Source: Malurus cyaneus samueli (lineage: Eukaryota > Chordata > Aves > Passeriformes > Maluridae). From it: a stretch of 64,000 bases of DNA. Position numbers and translations under genes: made by a program. Positions 1-11,637 of this stretch are shown one piece after another. Where the stretch lies: the NCBI GenBank assembly GCA_009741485.1, contig CM019218.1, positions 39,449,358 through 39,513,357 on the forward strand, in the 5' to 3' direction. The notes under the pieces are model-generated. The model was not told the DNA's origin and did no database searches. It saw only the letters and a program-made list of their open reading frames with translations. The stretch's first letter is position 1. Each line of letters opens with the position of its first letter.

Positions 1-2700
1 TAATAACATTGTGTGTTACTACACAATCATGGTCCAGAATAGGCAATTACAGTTTGGTCCATAATGACATTATGATGCAGGTAGTGGTTTTGTTGGAAAG
101 GAATTTAAGAGAGGCTTGGAGGAGAGGGGTGCATGGAAATGCATTTGGTTTGCAGTGATATTTTAATGGCCCAGGTCTACTGCAATGATTTAAGTGCAGC
201 AGTACCTTATTGCCCTACACCCCCTCCCCCAAAACCCCAACCTTATTTCTCAAAATAAATTGGAAAGATAAATAAATTATTATCAATACTCTTAAAGCAT
301 CCTGGCTTTACTTGGCTTATCCAGGTCTCCCCAGCAACAACTTCCCTTCACTGCATTGGGAGGAAGAAGGTGAAAGAAAAGTAAACAAGCAAAAGGGCTC
401 CACACTACCCTGAGGCTGAAGTAAATGTATTTTAAAACTATGCCCAACCACTGTGACAAGAGCAATGTGCTGTGAAGGGGTTGGCAGCATCCAGCTGGAG
501 GAATTAAACCTTGCTTGTCTGGCAAACACTTAATAACTTTTTGCAGTGCTGATGGAAATGATTAATCCAGATCTGCCTGTAGGATGTCTGTTACAAAGAA
601 AGGCATATTTAGGGAGTGTCTTTTTGTCTACAAATCAGTTTATTATGTCCTGATTGCAAAGAAATGGAGCTTCAAAATACAGTGAAATGAACGTTCTCCA
701 GCTTTGTCATAAAATTGGTGTCTGCAAACTCTAAATATCTTTCACTGAACAGAGTACTCAGAGATCAGATTTTACATCATTGTAAATTAAGCACTCTTAA
801 TTATATAAGAAAATGAAATTATTGCTTCAACTCTTACTATGCTATGTGATTTCTCTTCTGGTATGAATCTTATATTCAAAAAAAAAAACAAAAAAAAAAA
901 AAAAGCTCAATCATGCATTATGAGCCCCAAAGGTGAAAAATTGTTCCTCCAATTTGCATGGATAAGACATTTAATTTTAAAGCAGGTGACTTTCTTATTA
1001 CACCATCATTGCTAAAGTCACAGTCTAAGCACTGAGGGGACAAAAAAAGTGTTAAAAACCCCCAAATATCTGTAAAGTATTTCTGATACTTTTATCACAA
1101 TGCTACTGTGCTGCAGGTGCTTAACTTTAAAATTGGTGCCTCTGATTTTGTTTCTATTAGAGCTGTGGGCATTTGGGAAAGCAAGCTTGGTGGGTTGGTT
1201 ATCTTTTGTTCTGCAAATAAATTCCTTAATTAATTTAATTAAATGAAGTTCATAAGATGTAGCAGCAGCTTAATTAGAAGCAGAAGAGAAATAAAAAATA
1301 TTTTTAATGAGGCCAATGTGAACATAAATCAGAAGAGACACAATACAGAAAACAGAAACAAACATCCCTACAATAATTCAAACTCTAGGCTGAGCGTAGC
1401 TAGTGCCAATCAGAACATGCAAATGGCAAGATCACATTTGCACTTTCTATGAGCTTGAATTTTGGAGCTTGTAATGGTAATGTGGACCTGTTATACAACC
1501 ACCAGCAATATTTGTGCTGAGCTTTGGGATACATATTTAAACAAATATAAATATGGATTTTTCTATCTTGATACATTCATTGCAAGGGGAATTGTTGTGA
1601 CAAGGATTTATTATCGACTTTATTTAGTGTGGAGAGTATCACTGGAAGCTGCACTAAAATTCAGATTTAGATCCTCAGGGTAGAAAGGAGTTTTCCACAC
1701 TGGTGCAAAAACCTTAAGCAAATATTTTGTGGCACTTCTTTTCAGAGGTATTATTTAGTTAGGTAGGAAAGTGGAACTTTGGACTCCAGAGTTTCATTGA
1801 TAGATTTACCAGTGGGAGGCCAACTTATTTTCTGTGAGTCTCAGCCACGTGAAATTTAATTGGCTGTTTTTAAAACGTGCTTTGGGAGCCCAAGTTTTCA
1901 TGCTTGGTTGATTATTGCTGGTTCTCCAGTGCAATTTGCAGCCTGTACACTTGTGTCAGCATAACTGTTTGTGGGATTGTGGTGTAAAGCACATTCACAA
2001 ACTGATCCAGGTTTAAAAGAAGCCTCCAGAAGTGTTTGTTTATTTAATTCTGATCATGATTTGAATCATCTGGTTTATATTAAGGCTTTAAAACTGTTAT
2101 ACTGAAGCAGCTGAAGAGGCAATAAAGTGATACTGGGATGGGATTGAACAGTTGGGGGTAAGATTATTGGATATTTGTAAAGCTGACTTTGGTACCAAAA
2201 ATGTTTTCAATAAATCTACAGCAGCATTTTTCACAGTTGCTGGAAGGGATTTCCCTATCTTCCACCCATGTTCCATCAGATGACAGACTGCCAGTTGTAA
2301 TATTAAATTTTGTGTGTTATTACTGAATGTCTCACTTTCAGGGGAAAGAAAAAACCCAACAAAACAAGTAAATACAAACCTATAATATTCCATGTTCCAC
2401 ACCTACAGATACCATTTGAGCTGATTGATGCCATTTTTCTAAATCAAAAACTTGATTAGAACTTTCAGTGTCTCTGAAATGCAAAGAGTTTAAAAATTTT
2501 TGCTCTTAAAAATGAATAATTAAGCTCATAAGTAAATTGTTACTCTGGAATGTGTATTTCTGTAACAATGTTTTCTCCCAGACAGACCCATGGGGAAGTA
2601 GAACTGATGAATTAATACATTGCATCAGAATATCATCACAGTCAAAAATAAAATTACAAAAGAAGTTATTTCAGTAAAAATGGAAATATCTTAAACCTTG
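1..2700. other. Gene-free AT-rich unique sequence
   Basis: No exon, RNA gene or recognisable transposon is visible. Open frames on both strands are under about 105 codons and resemble nothing I know. The only distinct element is an A-rich run at 878-904 interrupted by a single C. The composition (AT-rich, CpG-poor) is that of vertebrate intergenic or intronic DNA. Very old, unrecognisable repeats cannot be excluded by eye. Confidence 0.6.
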
Positions 2701-2709
2701 CTATGAGAT

Positions 2710-2855
2710 TTGTATTTCTTCTTCTTTTTTTTTCTTTTTCTTTTCCATTTTTTTTTTTTTTGTCTTCTTTCTTTCTTTTTCTTTTTTTCTTTTTTTTCTT
2801 TTTTTTTTTGTTTTTTTTTTTTTTTTTTTGTTCCTTTTCTTTTTTCTTCTCTTCA
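2710..2855. repeat. T/C-rich low-complexity tract
   Basis: About 145 bases are nearly pure pyrimidine on the plus strand: runs of T broken by single C or CTT units, with two isolated G. Phe/Leu-rich frames through it and Lys-rich frames on the other strand are by-products of composition. It could be an expanded poly-T of a decayed insertion, but no element is recognisable beside it. Confidence 0.9.
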
Positions 2856-2859
2856 AAAG

Positions 2860-5220
2860 GATTTATGAAAGTACTGAGGCTTAGACAAAAGAGGGATGGT
2901 CAGAGAACATTCTTGGATAAAGCTTTGTGTCCCCTAGGGCAAGGGAGTGGGAAAAGGAGAATAAAGAAAGGAAACAAACCTAGATGTGAAGCGAAGGAAC
3001 AGCAGGCAAAGTGCTGAAGCTGGCAGAGGACAACAAATACAACTGTCATCCTTTGGCACCAGTGCCCCAAAGGTTTTTTTAGAAGTGCTCCAGAGGACCA
3101 AATTGCTGAGCCATGACACAGTATTTGTTCAATTAAAACTAGTAATAAGATGCATCTGTGATGATATAAAAGCACATTGAAGTCTGATGACATTGGTGCC
3201 AAAAGAGACATATGGATACTAATGGTAGTGGTTTTCTTTTCCCAAGTTAGTGTTTTACATGGCCACCAAGAGAGTCTTAAGCATCTTTCTCACTAGGCAG
3301 CATGGGAAACACTCCTGATAATACTCATGGCAGAAATTTGTTAGGGAGGCAAAATAATTCAAATAAGTAGAGTTGGGTTCTTTTGTTTCTATTTCTGTTA
3401 CTCCTTTCCTTGTACTGCTAACTTGAATTTTTGGATTTAATTAGAGAAATATCTCAATCAGAATTCATCTGAAACTGTTGTGCTGCAAAGCAGAAATCAA
3501 AAAATTGTGTAGTTTTCATTTCGACTGATAAACCCCTTTATGTTGTCCAAAATTTGAGTGATTTGGCATACACTGTCTGTAGAGTTCTAGCACGCTTTTT
3601 CAGTCCAGGGCTGAGATGGGGTTTGTGCCTGAATTAACTCCCTGTTTGCAGAGCCAATGCACTAATCCCGTGTCTCTGACCTTCTAACTTCTGCAGTGTT
3701 TGGGTCAGTGAAAGGCTGGGACGTGGCTGCAGGGGTAATAATTCTGCTCTTTGCAGGAGTGAAGTTGTGTGTTGATGCATCCTCACTAACAGTGTGTGCA
3801 GGAATTTCGTCTTTTCCATTCTGCTCTAGAAGAAAGACCAACAGGTCAGGTTAAACCATGGGTAAAGAGTACTGGGAAAGTGTTCATGTACACATGTCTT
3901 GTCCTGCCTGGCAGATTTTGACAGCAAACACTTTTTCTCCTCTGTTTCCTTTTGCAATCAAGAGTTTTACATTAATCATCTGTGATTTACTTTGATGTGG
4001 CTGATTATTCGGGAACAGAAAGGAGGACAAGGCGTCCCACAGGGAGATCAGCTTGGTGCCCTTCACCTCTCCTCCAAGATGCTGCTCGTGCCCTAATCTC
4101 AGCAAAGGAAGGCCAGGGCTGCAGGGTCAAAAATGTCAGCAAGATCTCTTGTCTCAGACATATCACAGAGAAATTTATAGCTATCTACTCTTGGAAGACC
4201 AACCTGGTCACATTTTTCTGTCATTTCATGTGATAGAGCCTCAGATGTTGAACACCAGATTTCTGATGTAAAAGAAATCAAAAACAGAATCTGGATACGT
4301 TTAAGGATCCACATGCACTGGACAGTTTTAAATCTAACCCCTATAATACATAACTAATGAAGATTACGTAGTTAAAAAGGCAAATGAATTACATTTAAAA
4401 TAATTACTATAACAATTAATTTCATTATAATTACAATTAACTTGAAAATAATCTTAACAGGGAATTACATTGCTATAATGGTACCAATTTAATTATGATG
4501 GTATGTTTCCCCACATAAACCATAAATATAGCTTTACAAAAAAAAAAATTAAATGTGAAACAAGTTCAGGAATAGACTTAAAAGCATCACTTGCACAATA
4601 TTCCTTTCTAGGAGCCTCATACCATGTACACAAATGCCCAGTTCCCAGATTACTTCATTTTTAGTTCAAATTGCCTCTAAACATGAGAAATGCAAGCCAA
4701 ATTTCAGTTCTGTCTACAGCATGGTTTCTTTGTCAGAGCTGTCATAAGTAAAATCTGATAACAATGTATTTTTTCCTTTAAAGGTTTGGGCACAATCATC
4801 TCGTGTTAAAATCTATACAAATTTTACCACTGAATTGTACTGAGGAAAATACTCTTAAGCCTCTAAATTCTAAGGTCTTTCATCTGTTTCTAATGGTGTT
4901 CATGGTAATTACATAAATAATGAATTCTTTCTCAAAAAGGGTGAATCCTTAAGGTCTAAAGTGTGTTTTTGAGAGACATAGCCATTAAAAAATTCAGGGT
5001 TTTTTTGGAAGTTAATATGTTTGTTATGGAAAGTAAAAAGCTCTGGAATTCAACATTTTTATATATTCCTATACTTTTGACGCTAAAATCACAACAGGGA
5101 ACACCAGAAATGGGGGTGGGGGTATGGACGTGGACTGACAGATCAAACTGACCATGATTTTTTTACCTAAAAAAAAAGAAGAGATAACTTTCAGCCAATG
5201 ATTGTTGTTTAGTCTAATCA
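2860..5220. other. Gene-free sequence, nothing recognised
   Basis: Mostly AT-rich unique DNA. The part around 3,590-3,830 and 4,010-4,140 is somewhat richer in GC but shows no splice-bounded frame or known repeat. 4,330-4,560 is very AT-rich, with repeated ATTA/AATTA words. Short frames on both strands have no family resemblance. Confidence 0.55.
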
Positions 5221-5228
5221 GAACAGGA

Positions 5229-5457
5229 GGGGTTTTAGTTGTTTGGGTGGGGGTTTTTTTTTTTATTTGTTTTTTGTTTATTTGTTTGGGGGTTGGGTTT
5301 TTGTGTTTGTTTTTTTTTTTTTTTTGTTTTTTGGGGGGTGTTTGTGTTTTTGTTTTCTTGGGGGTTTAGTTTGGATTTGGGGTTTTTTCTGTTTATTTTT
5401 TGTGTTTTTTTTTTTGTTCTTTGTGTTTTGGTGTTGTTTTTGTTTTTGTTTTTGTTG
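5229..5457 (+). repeat. G/T-only low-complexity tract, nearly C-free
   Basis: Roughly 230 bases are made of T runs and G runs on the plus strand, with only a handful of C. Several GGG to GGGGGG runs lie among T-rich spacers, and the right end settles into TTTTTG-like units near 5,435-5,455. The complementary strand is A/C only. Phe/Gly/Val-rich and Lys/Gln/Asn-rich frames through it are artefacts. The strong strand asymmetry is the notable property; see findings. Confidence 0.9.
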
Positions 5458-5459
5458 AG

Positions 5460-6550
5460 ACTTGGAAAATAAGAAATGGCTCATAATGAATCCCACATTT
5501 TCTCCATATTTCTTTACAACCAGCAAAGGGATGCTATCAACATAATATCTTTGGACTTTAAATCTACCCAGCCAGTATATAAATGGATTTGACATGTGCA
5601 TAGTCTGCTGCTAAGATTTATGGAGAACATTTATTAAAGTATTAAGGAGCAATGAAGCTGTTCAGGGTTGTGCTACTATATATTTTTCAGCATGTTTACC
5701 AAAAAGGAATGCATAAACATAGTAAGGATTTCAGCAACTATAATTAAAAATACTTTTTTTTTTCCCCTAATCCTTGCTTTGCTTTGGAAATTCTTACATG
5801 ACCAGATTGGGGGTAGGAGGCAGAGGAGGTGGGGGGAAGAGGCACATTCTACTATGCTAGAACTGAAATTGAATTTAAGTGGATTAAAATATTTGCTTTT
5901 ATAAGAAATCTTCAGTATCCAAGGCACTTAATGTCTTAAAGTAATCTATGAATTAATTATTCTGAGCTGTGCCAACTAAAGATTTAGGCACCTAAGCCTG
6001 AGTTAATGGTCAGTTCTTAGTTTAGCCACTCTGGCCCTGGCAATGTCCATATTCCAATATTCCAACAGCATCTCCTTTTCCTCTTAGTAAAGTTCCTTTA
6101 GCATCTAAAAATCTGTCTTCTGAACAATCCCAAGAGTAACTCAGCCTGTACCATGCTAACCATCTAAGGATGAATTTGTGCTTGCACATTTCCTTGGGCT
6201 GGAAAGAATTCTTCTGCCTTGTGTAGGGATCACCTACTCTGTCTTCAGCTGTGACTGCTCGTGGGTGCCAGGATAGCCTCTAAGCATCAGAGAAGTGGGC
6301 ATTGCCACCTACTTTCCTGCAATAGTCACCAGTTCTTCAGCAATTAGAGGTTCAGAGACTTCCTGAATTTAATTTTGTCTTGTATTAAATAGTTCTTGTA
6401 TTCTCATGTTTTTCTTTCAGATTTTTTAAAAAAACAAATTTTTGAAGAGTTTCAGCACTCAAAATATTACTCTTAAACTGTTTCACAGATTAAAAACCTA
6501 TTGTATCAAGGAGTATTTCCATTCATTCATTTGGACCCTCCTATGAGTTT
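5460..6550. other. Gene-free sequence, possible weak CR1 flank
   Basis: No gene is seen. The right-hand part (from about 6,050) may be the 3' portion of the ancient CR1 that is clear from 6,550 on, because it runs directly into it. I can match no stretch here to the CR1 tail with confidence. An RNA-level or profile search would decide where the element really ends. Confidence 0.4.
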
Positions 6551-7605
6551 TGTTTTTTTTCTTTAGCAGGTGATTCTTATTTACTTTTTGTATGCCACCT
6601 CAAATTTTACATACTTTCATCATGTTCCCTGCTTATCCTTCTCTTCCAGTTGAAAACTATAAATTATCTATTTTTTTCATCATACAAAAGCCACACCATA
6701 TCTTTGAGCATCACTTCCAGACTTATCTGCATCTTTTCCATTTTCACATATTCTTTGGAATAGAAAAGGCCAGAACTGAATAGGTATTCAAGATTCAGAT
6801 GTACCATGGATTTAACTATGGCATACCAAGGCATCCTCTTTTGATTTCCATTCCTTTTGAAATAGTTCCTGGCCTCCTATTTACTTTCTCAATAATTATT
6901 CATAGCTTTATACTTTCTGGAATTCATGATTACAAATCCATATCACAATCATGAGTAGTAATAATTTGTTCAGATCCCACTTATATACAAGTAAACTATA
7001 AGAGTATAGTTTTCTCTATGTGCCTTGTTTAACATCTATTATGATTTCATTTTGTCTTCCCTTTTATTATGAAGCTATTCAGTATTATGGAGTCCTCCTT
7101 TGCAGCAGACTGCCATCTTTCTTCTCTTTAGTAATATATTTGTTACCACAACTTGTCCACCTCCCTCATTTCACCTCCTTTTCTGATTAATTTGTGATAT
7201 GTGAAACACAGGTACAATGCAGAGCCACATGAGATGTTCTCTTTTTTTAAAAGCTGACTATCTCACCATATTTCTATATGCTACAGCATTTTTTATTCAT
7301 GTGAAAACATTACTTTTTTTTTTTTCCTGGCAGCTTAATTTCTTTAAGAGGATTTGATGAAAGACTTTGCAAAATGTTATTTGAAAATCAAAGCAGACTA
7401 CACCAGCTAAATGTCTCTTGCCAGTATGCTTATCAGCTTGTTCAGTGAATTTCACTGGATTTTTGTGACGTGAATCATGCTGATTCTTCACCAATATATA
7501 ATTTTTAATCCATGTTGCTCCTAAATTTGATTTTTAGAAAGCATTCTACCAATCTACATGGTAAAGATATCAGATTTACCCGTCTGTAGATATGTTAAGG
7601 AGCCT
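6550..7605 (-). mobile_element. Ancient, heavily mutated CR1 LINE (non-LTR retrotransposon)
   Basis: The plus strand follows, in order, the antisense of the CR1/L3 reverse-transcriptase half: a part like 'gccagaactgaa' (about 6,768-6,779), a part like 'acacaggtacaatgcagagc' (about 7,205-7,224), and at 7,340-7,595 a long stretch matching the end of the RT core, including 'catgctgattctt' and 'tttacccgtctgtag'. The element therefore lies on the minus strand. It carries many substitutions and small indels and cannot be mobile. CR1 elements are usually 5'-truncated and make no target-site duplication, so neither end is sharp. Its divergence from young avian CR1 suggests an insertion older than the main bird CR1 subfamilies. 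The identification comes from recalled consensus; exact subfamily is not claimed. Confidence 0.82.
7297..7494 (-). pseudogene. CR1 reverse-transcriptase fragment (ORF2 remnant)
   Basis: A 65-codon minus-strand frame keeps the order of residues around the CR1 reverse-transcriptase segment that includes the first catalytic aspartate. The residues seen are 'VCFDFQ', then 'KVFHQILLKKL', where CR1 proteins usually have a Tyr-Leu-Asp-Phe-Ser-Lys-Ala-Phe block followed by a His-x-x-Leu-Leu-x-Lys-Leu block. The aspartate is present, but the Ser-Lys-Ala core is changed and there is no start codon context, endonuclease or downstream Tyr-x-Asp-Asp box in this frame. The open frame probably survives by chance in A/T-rich sequence. 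In an active LINE this protein copies its own RNA at a nicked chromosomal site; here it is a fossil. Confidence 0.75.
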
Positions 7606-10501
7606 AGGAGGCCAGGGAAGGACAGAGCCTAAAAGCATGGTGTCGTGATGCTAAAGCCCTTTGTGAAATTAGGCCTTATTTGCAGGAAAGAAAATTCACA
7701 CAGGGTACACAGATATTTTTAACCTGAAACAAAGTTTTGATGCTGATCTCTCAGGATAATTCATGATTCAGACTTTTCATACTAGGGCCTTAGCTGATTA
7801 TTAATATTCTACCTGCCTAAATTTGCTTTCTCTTTCATTCCCTGTACAAAAGTGATGTATTACCTTGTCTTCTTGGCTGCTAAGCAACCATAATATTGCC
7901 TCTCACAGGCAGCCTAACAGATAGCCCTGACTGCTGTTTACTTTGTCTACTGGTAGTAATAGTACATGAATGTAAATAGGAGATGGTAGGCAATGGCAAG
8001 AACAGAACAAATGTCACTGGAACTGATGAGAAATCTAAAGTTAAACTTAGGCCATATAGGCAGTGGAGACAGTTTCATGACAGGGTCTGAAACTGAAGGA
8101 AGAGAAGCAATCACCGTTGCAGGAGTGAGCTGGCAACTCATTAATTGTAAATTAATTTCTTTATTTAACAGCTTATGAGCAGTGTTAATCATATTAGTGT
8201 CTGAGTTGTTATAATCAGCAGTGGATTTATTCTCAAATCATCTGAGTTACATTAGGAGCATTATTTCCTTTGATTTACTGAGGCACAAAAGGACATGTAG
8301 ATCTTGCTTAATTTAGCACCTATGTAAAGCTCTAGGAGTGAAGAACAAAAACCTTAAAATCCATCCTAAACAAAAATATAATTTAAAATATTAAATATTA
8401 GTGTTTTGCATGAAGATGTTTTTTTGGGTGGGACCAAATAGTAAGGATTTTTTTTTTGCTGATCTCAGACAATTAAACTTCAATTTCATAACACTGATTT
8501 TGGAATATCTATCTAAAACACTAATTGCATTTTTTTCTTATTAATAATTTTCTTATTTTGATGGCCGAGAATTAATTTGATGGATTGTCTTCAATGTGAG
8601 GCAAAGTTGACAAAACTTCAGCGTTAACTTTTGCTTTTTTAAAACACAAAACTCCACCCATACACAAAAGTTCCAGCAAATTTCATTGTAGAAATTATTA
8701 AGATCTTAAAGCTATAAGCGATGTTCTTTACAGTGTCTTTAAAAGGGAAAGGGAGTGTGTTCACACTGAAATTGTGCAGGGAGCCTGTAATCCACACAAA
8801 AAATCAACACAAAAAGCCAGAGTTGCATTCAAGTGTGCAATGCTTGGTCAGCTGCTGGCACCAATATCAGGACTGCCATGATAGTTCTTGTTACTTATTT
8901 CTTAAAACTGAAATGAATCCACTGCTTTATAAGCAACTGAAACCCTATTAGATGGTAACAAATTTTGTCTAATAATGAATATTTAGCATGTTATAGTCAC
9001 AGTTTTCCTCTTCTGAGTGTTTTGCTAACTTTACTAGAGGAAGATAGAATTAGAACCAATGACCTCAAGGTCAAATATTCTTTTCACTGAAAATAAATTC
9101 TCAAAAAGAAAGTCAAAGAGCACTAAAATCAATTAAGAAAGTACAAAGTGCTAATGGAAGAGAGGCAAGATTGCTTTCTACAGAATATAAACTAAACCTG
9201 GCAAAATAGATCAAAAGCAAGAAGTGCTTAAAAGTGAGAACATGCTACTGAAATATCCTGCTGGTTACTTGTGGTTTATTTGCCACCTTATTGTCTGATT
9301 TTAACAATAGTTTTACCCAATTTCTGCCTTACACTTCTGCCTGTCTTTTGACAAAAAGATCTTGCCATCTTCCCATTTGCTGTAGGAACACATTGTCTGT
9401 CTACATACAGCAATGCAAGGATTTGTTTTTTAAATAGGTCACGTTAAAATAAATTCTAGTATAAGTGCTCCAAACAAGAATAACAACGTAGGAAAAATCT
9501 TTACATTTCAAAAGGTTATTTCTGAATAATACTGCCAGTATTGATTTTTAAAATGTGACATTCTTCTTAGATACAGTAATTTTATCGTTAACTACACCAA
9601 AACATTTTAAAAATTACTATGCAGGTGCATACCTTTAAAATTTGGGACTTTGAACAACAGATGCAATATCACTTTCAGTAAAACTCCTTAGCAGACCATT
9701 TTTTTTATAGTCTACACGTCATAACGTCTGACATGCTGTTTTATATATTTTAGAAAGTTTCTAGACTTATATTACTGGAAAAAAATTTCATCTTCGAAAG
9801 TAATTAGGAAGTTCATGCAACATGACAATATCCCAAGTACAAAACCCAATAGAAGTATATAAAATCTTTCTACCAGGTACTGCTAATGTTCAATAGAGGC
9901 GTTAAGGAAGTTCACTAGACAAAATAAAGAGTAATGCTTGGGAATGCATAAGGAAGGAAGTTTTAAACATTTTTCATATACAATGTTGTTTTCAACAATG
10001 AAGGCTGGGATAGTAAAAAATTTCATCGATACTTAGAGGAAATTGAGTATATGTACATGAATGATCTTTTAATGAGACAGATAATTGTAATTCTCATAAA
10101 AATAATGGTCCACTCTTCACATAAATGAAATTGGAAAAAATAGAAGGCATTCCAGCAAAGCCAACTAGAATAAATCACCGATTGAAAAAATCACATTATG
10201 AAGAAAGTGCTCAAGTGTTTAAATTAAACACACAGAAGATATAAAGCTTGTTTTCCACAAGGTGCTGGACTGGTCTGGAGCAAAATTAACTACAGTGAAG
10301 TCAACAGATGCTGAAAAGCTGGAGAGATACAATCTATCTGGCTGCATCTGACAGAGTATCCAGTGTATTCTGGACACTGTAGAGCCCTATTATGCAGATC
10401 AAGTCCTTTTATTCCAATTACATATTAAAAATATAAGATACTAGATGCTTCAGCATTGGTCCTTAATACTACTACAAGATTCAATTTATTTTCTATCCAT
10501 G

Positions 10502-10534
10502 AAAAAAAAAAAAAAGAAAAAAAAAAAGAAAAAA
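10502..10534 (+). repeat. Interrupted poly-A tract
   Basis: A run of A on the plus strand broken by single G at two or three places. It supplies the Lys run of the surrounding 148-codon frame, which is therefore not credible as a gene. No retrocopy is recognisable upstream. Confidence 0.9.
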
Positions 10535-11185
10535 GTGGCTTTTTTCCCTCTAAACTACTCAGGTATCTGTCTAAGACTCAGTGACAAATGCAAAAATATA
10601 CTAGATAGATCTTACTGGAAATTTGTCTTCAGAATACTTTTTTCTAGGAAAAGAATAAGTTTAGCAAAGGAACCAAAAGTTTTCATGGGAATGTTTTCTA
10701 GAATTGAACTGGAAATAAGGTCTGCTTCAGAGTGGATTGGTGATTATAGCACTCAATTGAATTTAAAGTTATCCCTTGTCTCACCCCACTTCTTCCTGAC
10801 TCAGCTAATAGTCACAGCTGTGTTTCAAATCATCCCTGGCAGATGCCCTAAACCCTCCCTTCTTCCAGCCCAGGTTATCAGCAGATTCTAGATGCTTTTG
10901 TAATACAAACACTTTCTTTAACCTAAGGTTTCTGCCTTACCTTTTTGCAGGTTAGCCATGGTATGAAGTGAAGAAAGGTGCACTGGGTTTACTCAGTCTC
11001 CTTGTCTTTCACCAGAGTCCTGAGTGCTCACCGGCCACATTTTCTTCTGTTTGTCTATAGAAGTGAGAGAAAACTCATTTAGGAGTATTTATTTTTAGAC
11101 AGATGTTGACAGACAAAAAGGCCCACATGAAATAGCAGACTTCATAAAAAATGGTGAAAAATAACAATTGGAACAACTAAATTAC

Positions 11186-11215
11186 AAAAAAAAAAAAAAA
11201 CAAAAAAAAAAAAAA
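11186..11215 (+). repeat. Interrupted poly-A tract
   Basis: Two A runs of about 14-15 bases separated by one C. No recognisable source sequence lies upstream. Confidence 0.9.
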
Positions 11216-11595
11216 CTGCTCACGCACTGCCGGAAAGAAATGAAAACAAGAAATGTTTTCTTTTTTTCCATTTTTTAAAAAGCAATGTTGATGCAACAGA
11301 TCATGCTCTAGTGCACTTTGCTCAGTGCCAGAGCTATGGAAAGTAAAAATGGATTCATGTAAATTTTAAGCCTCCAGGTTCTCACTCCTGGGGTACTACA
11401 CTCACCAATGATTAGTTCAGAAGCTTGGCAGACAGTAGCACTTTGCCTGCAACTGTGCCAATGGGAATTACTCAAGCATAGAGACTAATCTCAGATAAGC
11501 AGCTGTGAGGAAAAGTCACAGACAGAAGGCCTTTTAGGGACATACAGATGAATTCTTTGCTCTTGTCAGTTAGCTAACACATCACAATAGTAAAG

Positions 11596-11637
11596 ATATA
11601 TTATATATATTATATATTATATATACAATTATATTAT
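11596..11637. repeat. AT dinucleotide-rich repeat
   Basis: An irregular (TA)n run with ATT interruptions, self-complementary and able to extrude as a cruciform. It looks like a decayed AT microsatellite. Confidence 0.85.

Noticed and set aside
1243..1683. Two adjacent plus-strand frames of about 70 codons
   Set aside because: No start context, family resemblance or codon bias; chance frames.
2703..3017. Phe/Leu-rich plus-strand frame
   Set aside because: Mostly translated T/C low-complexity sequence.
5239..5601. Phe/Gly-rich and Lys/Gln-rich frames on the two strands
   Set aside because: Direct products of the G/T tract.
9030..9080. Possible tRNA/SINE head ('gaattagaaccaatgacctc')
   Set aside because: No cloverleaf, no B-box, and no SINE body follows.
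10445..10891. 148-codon plus-strand frame
   Set aside because: Contains a long Lys run from an A tract, has no recognisable domain, and lies in AT-rich DNA with no splice or promoter context.
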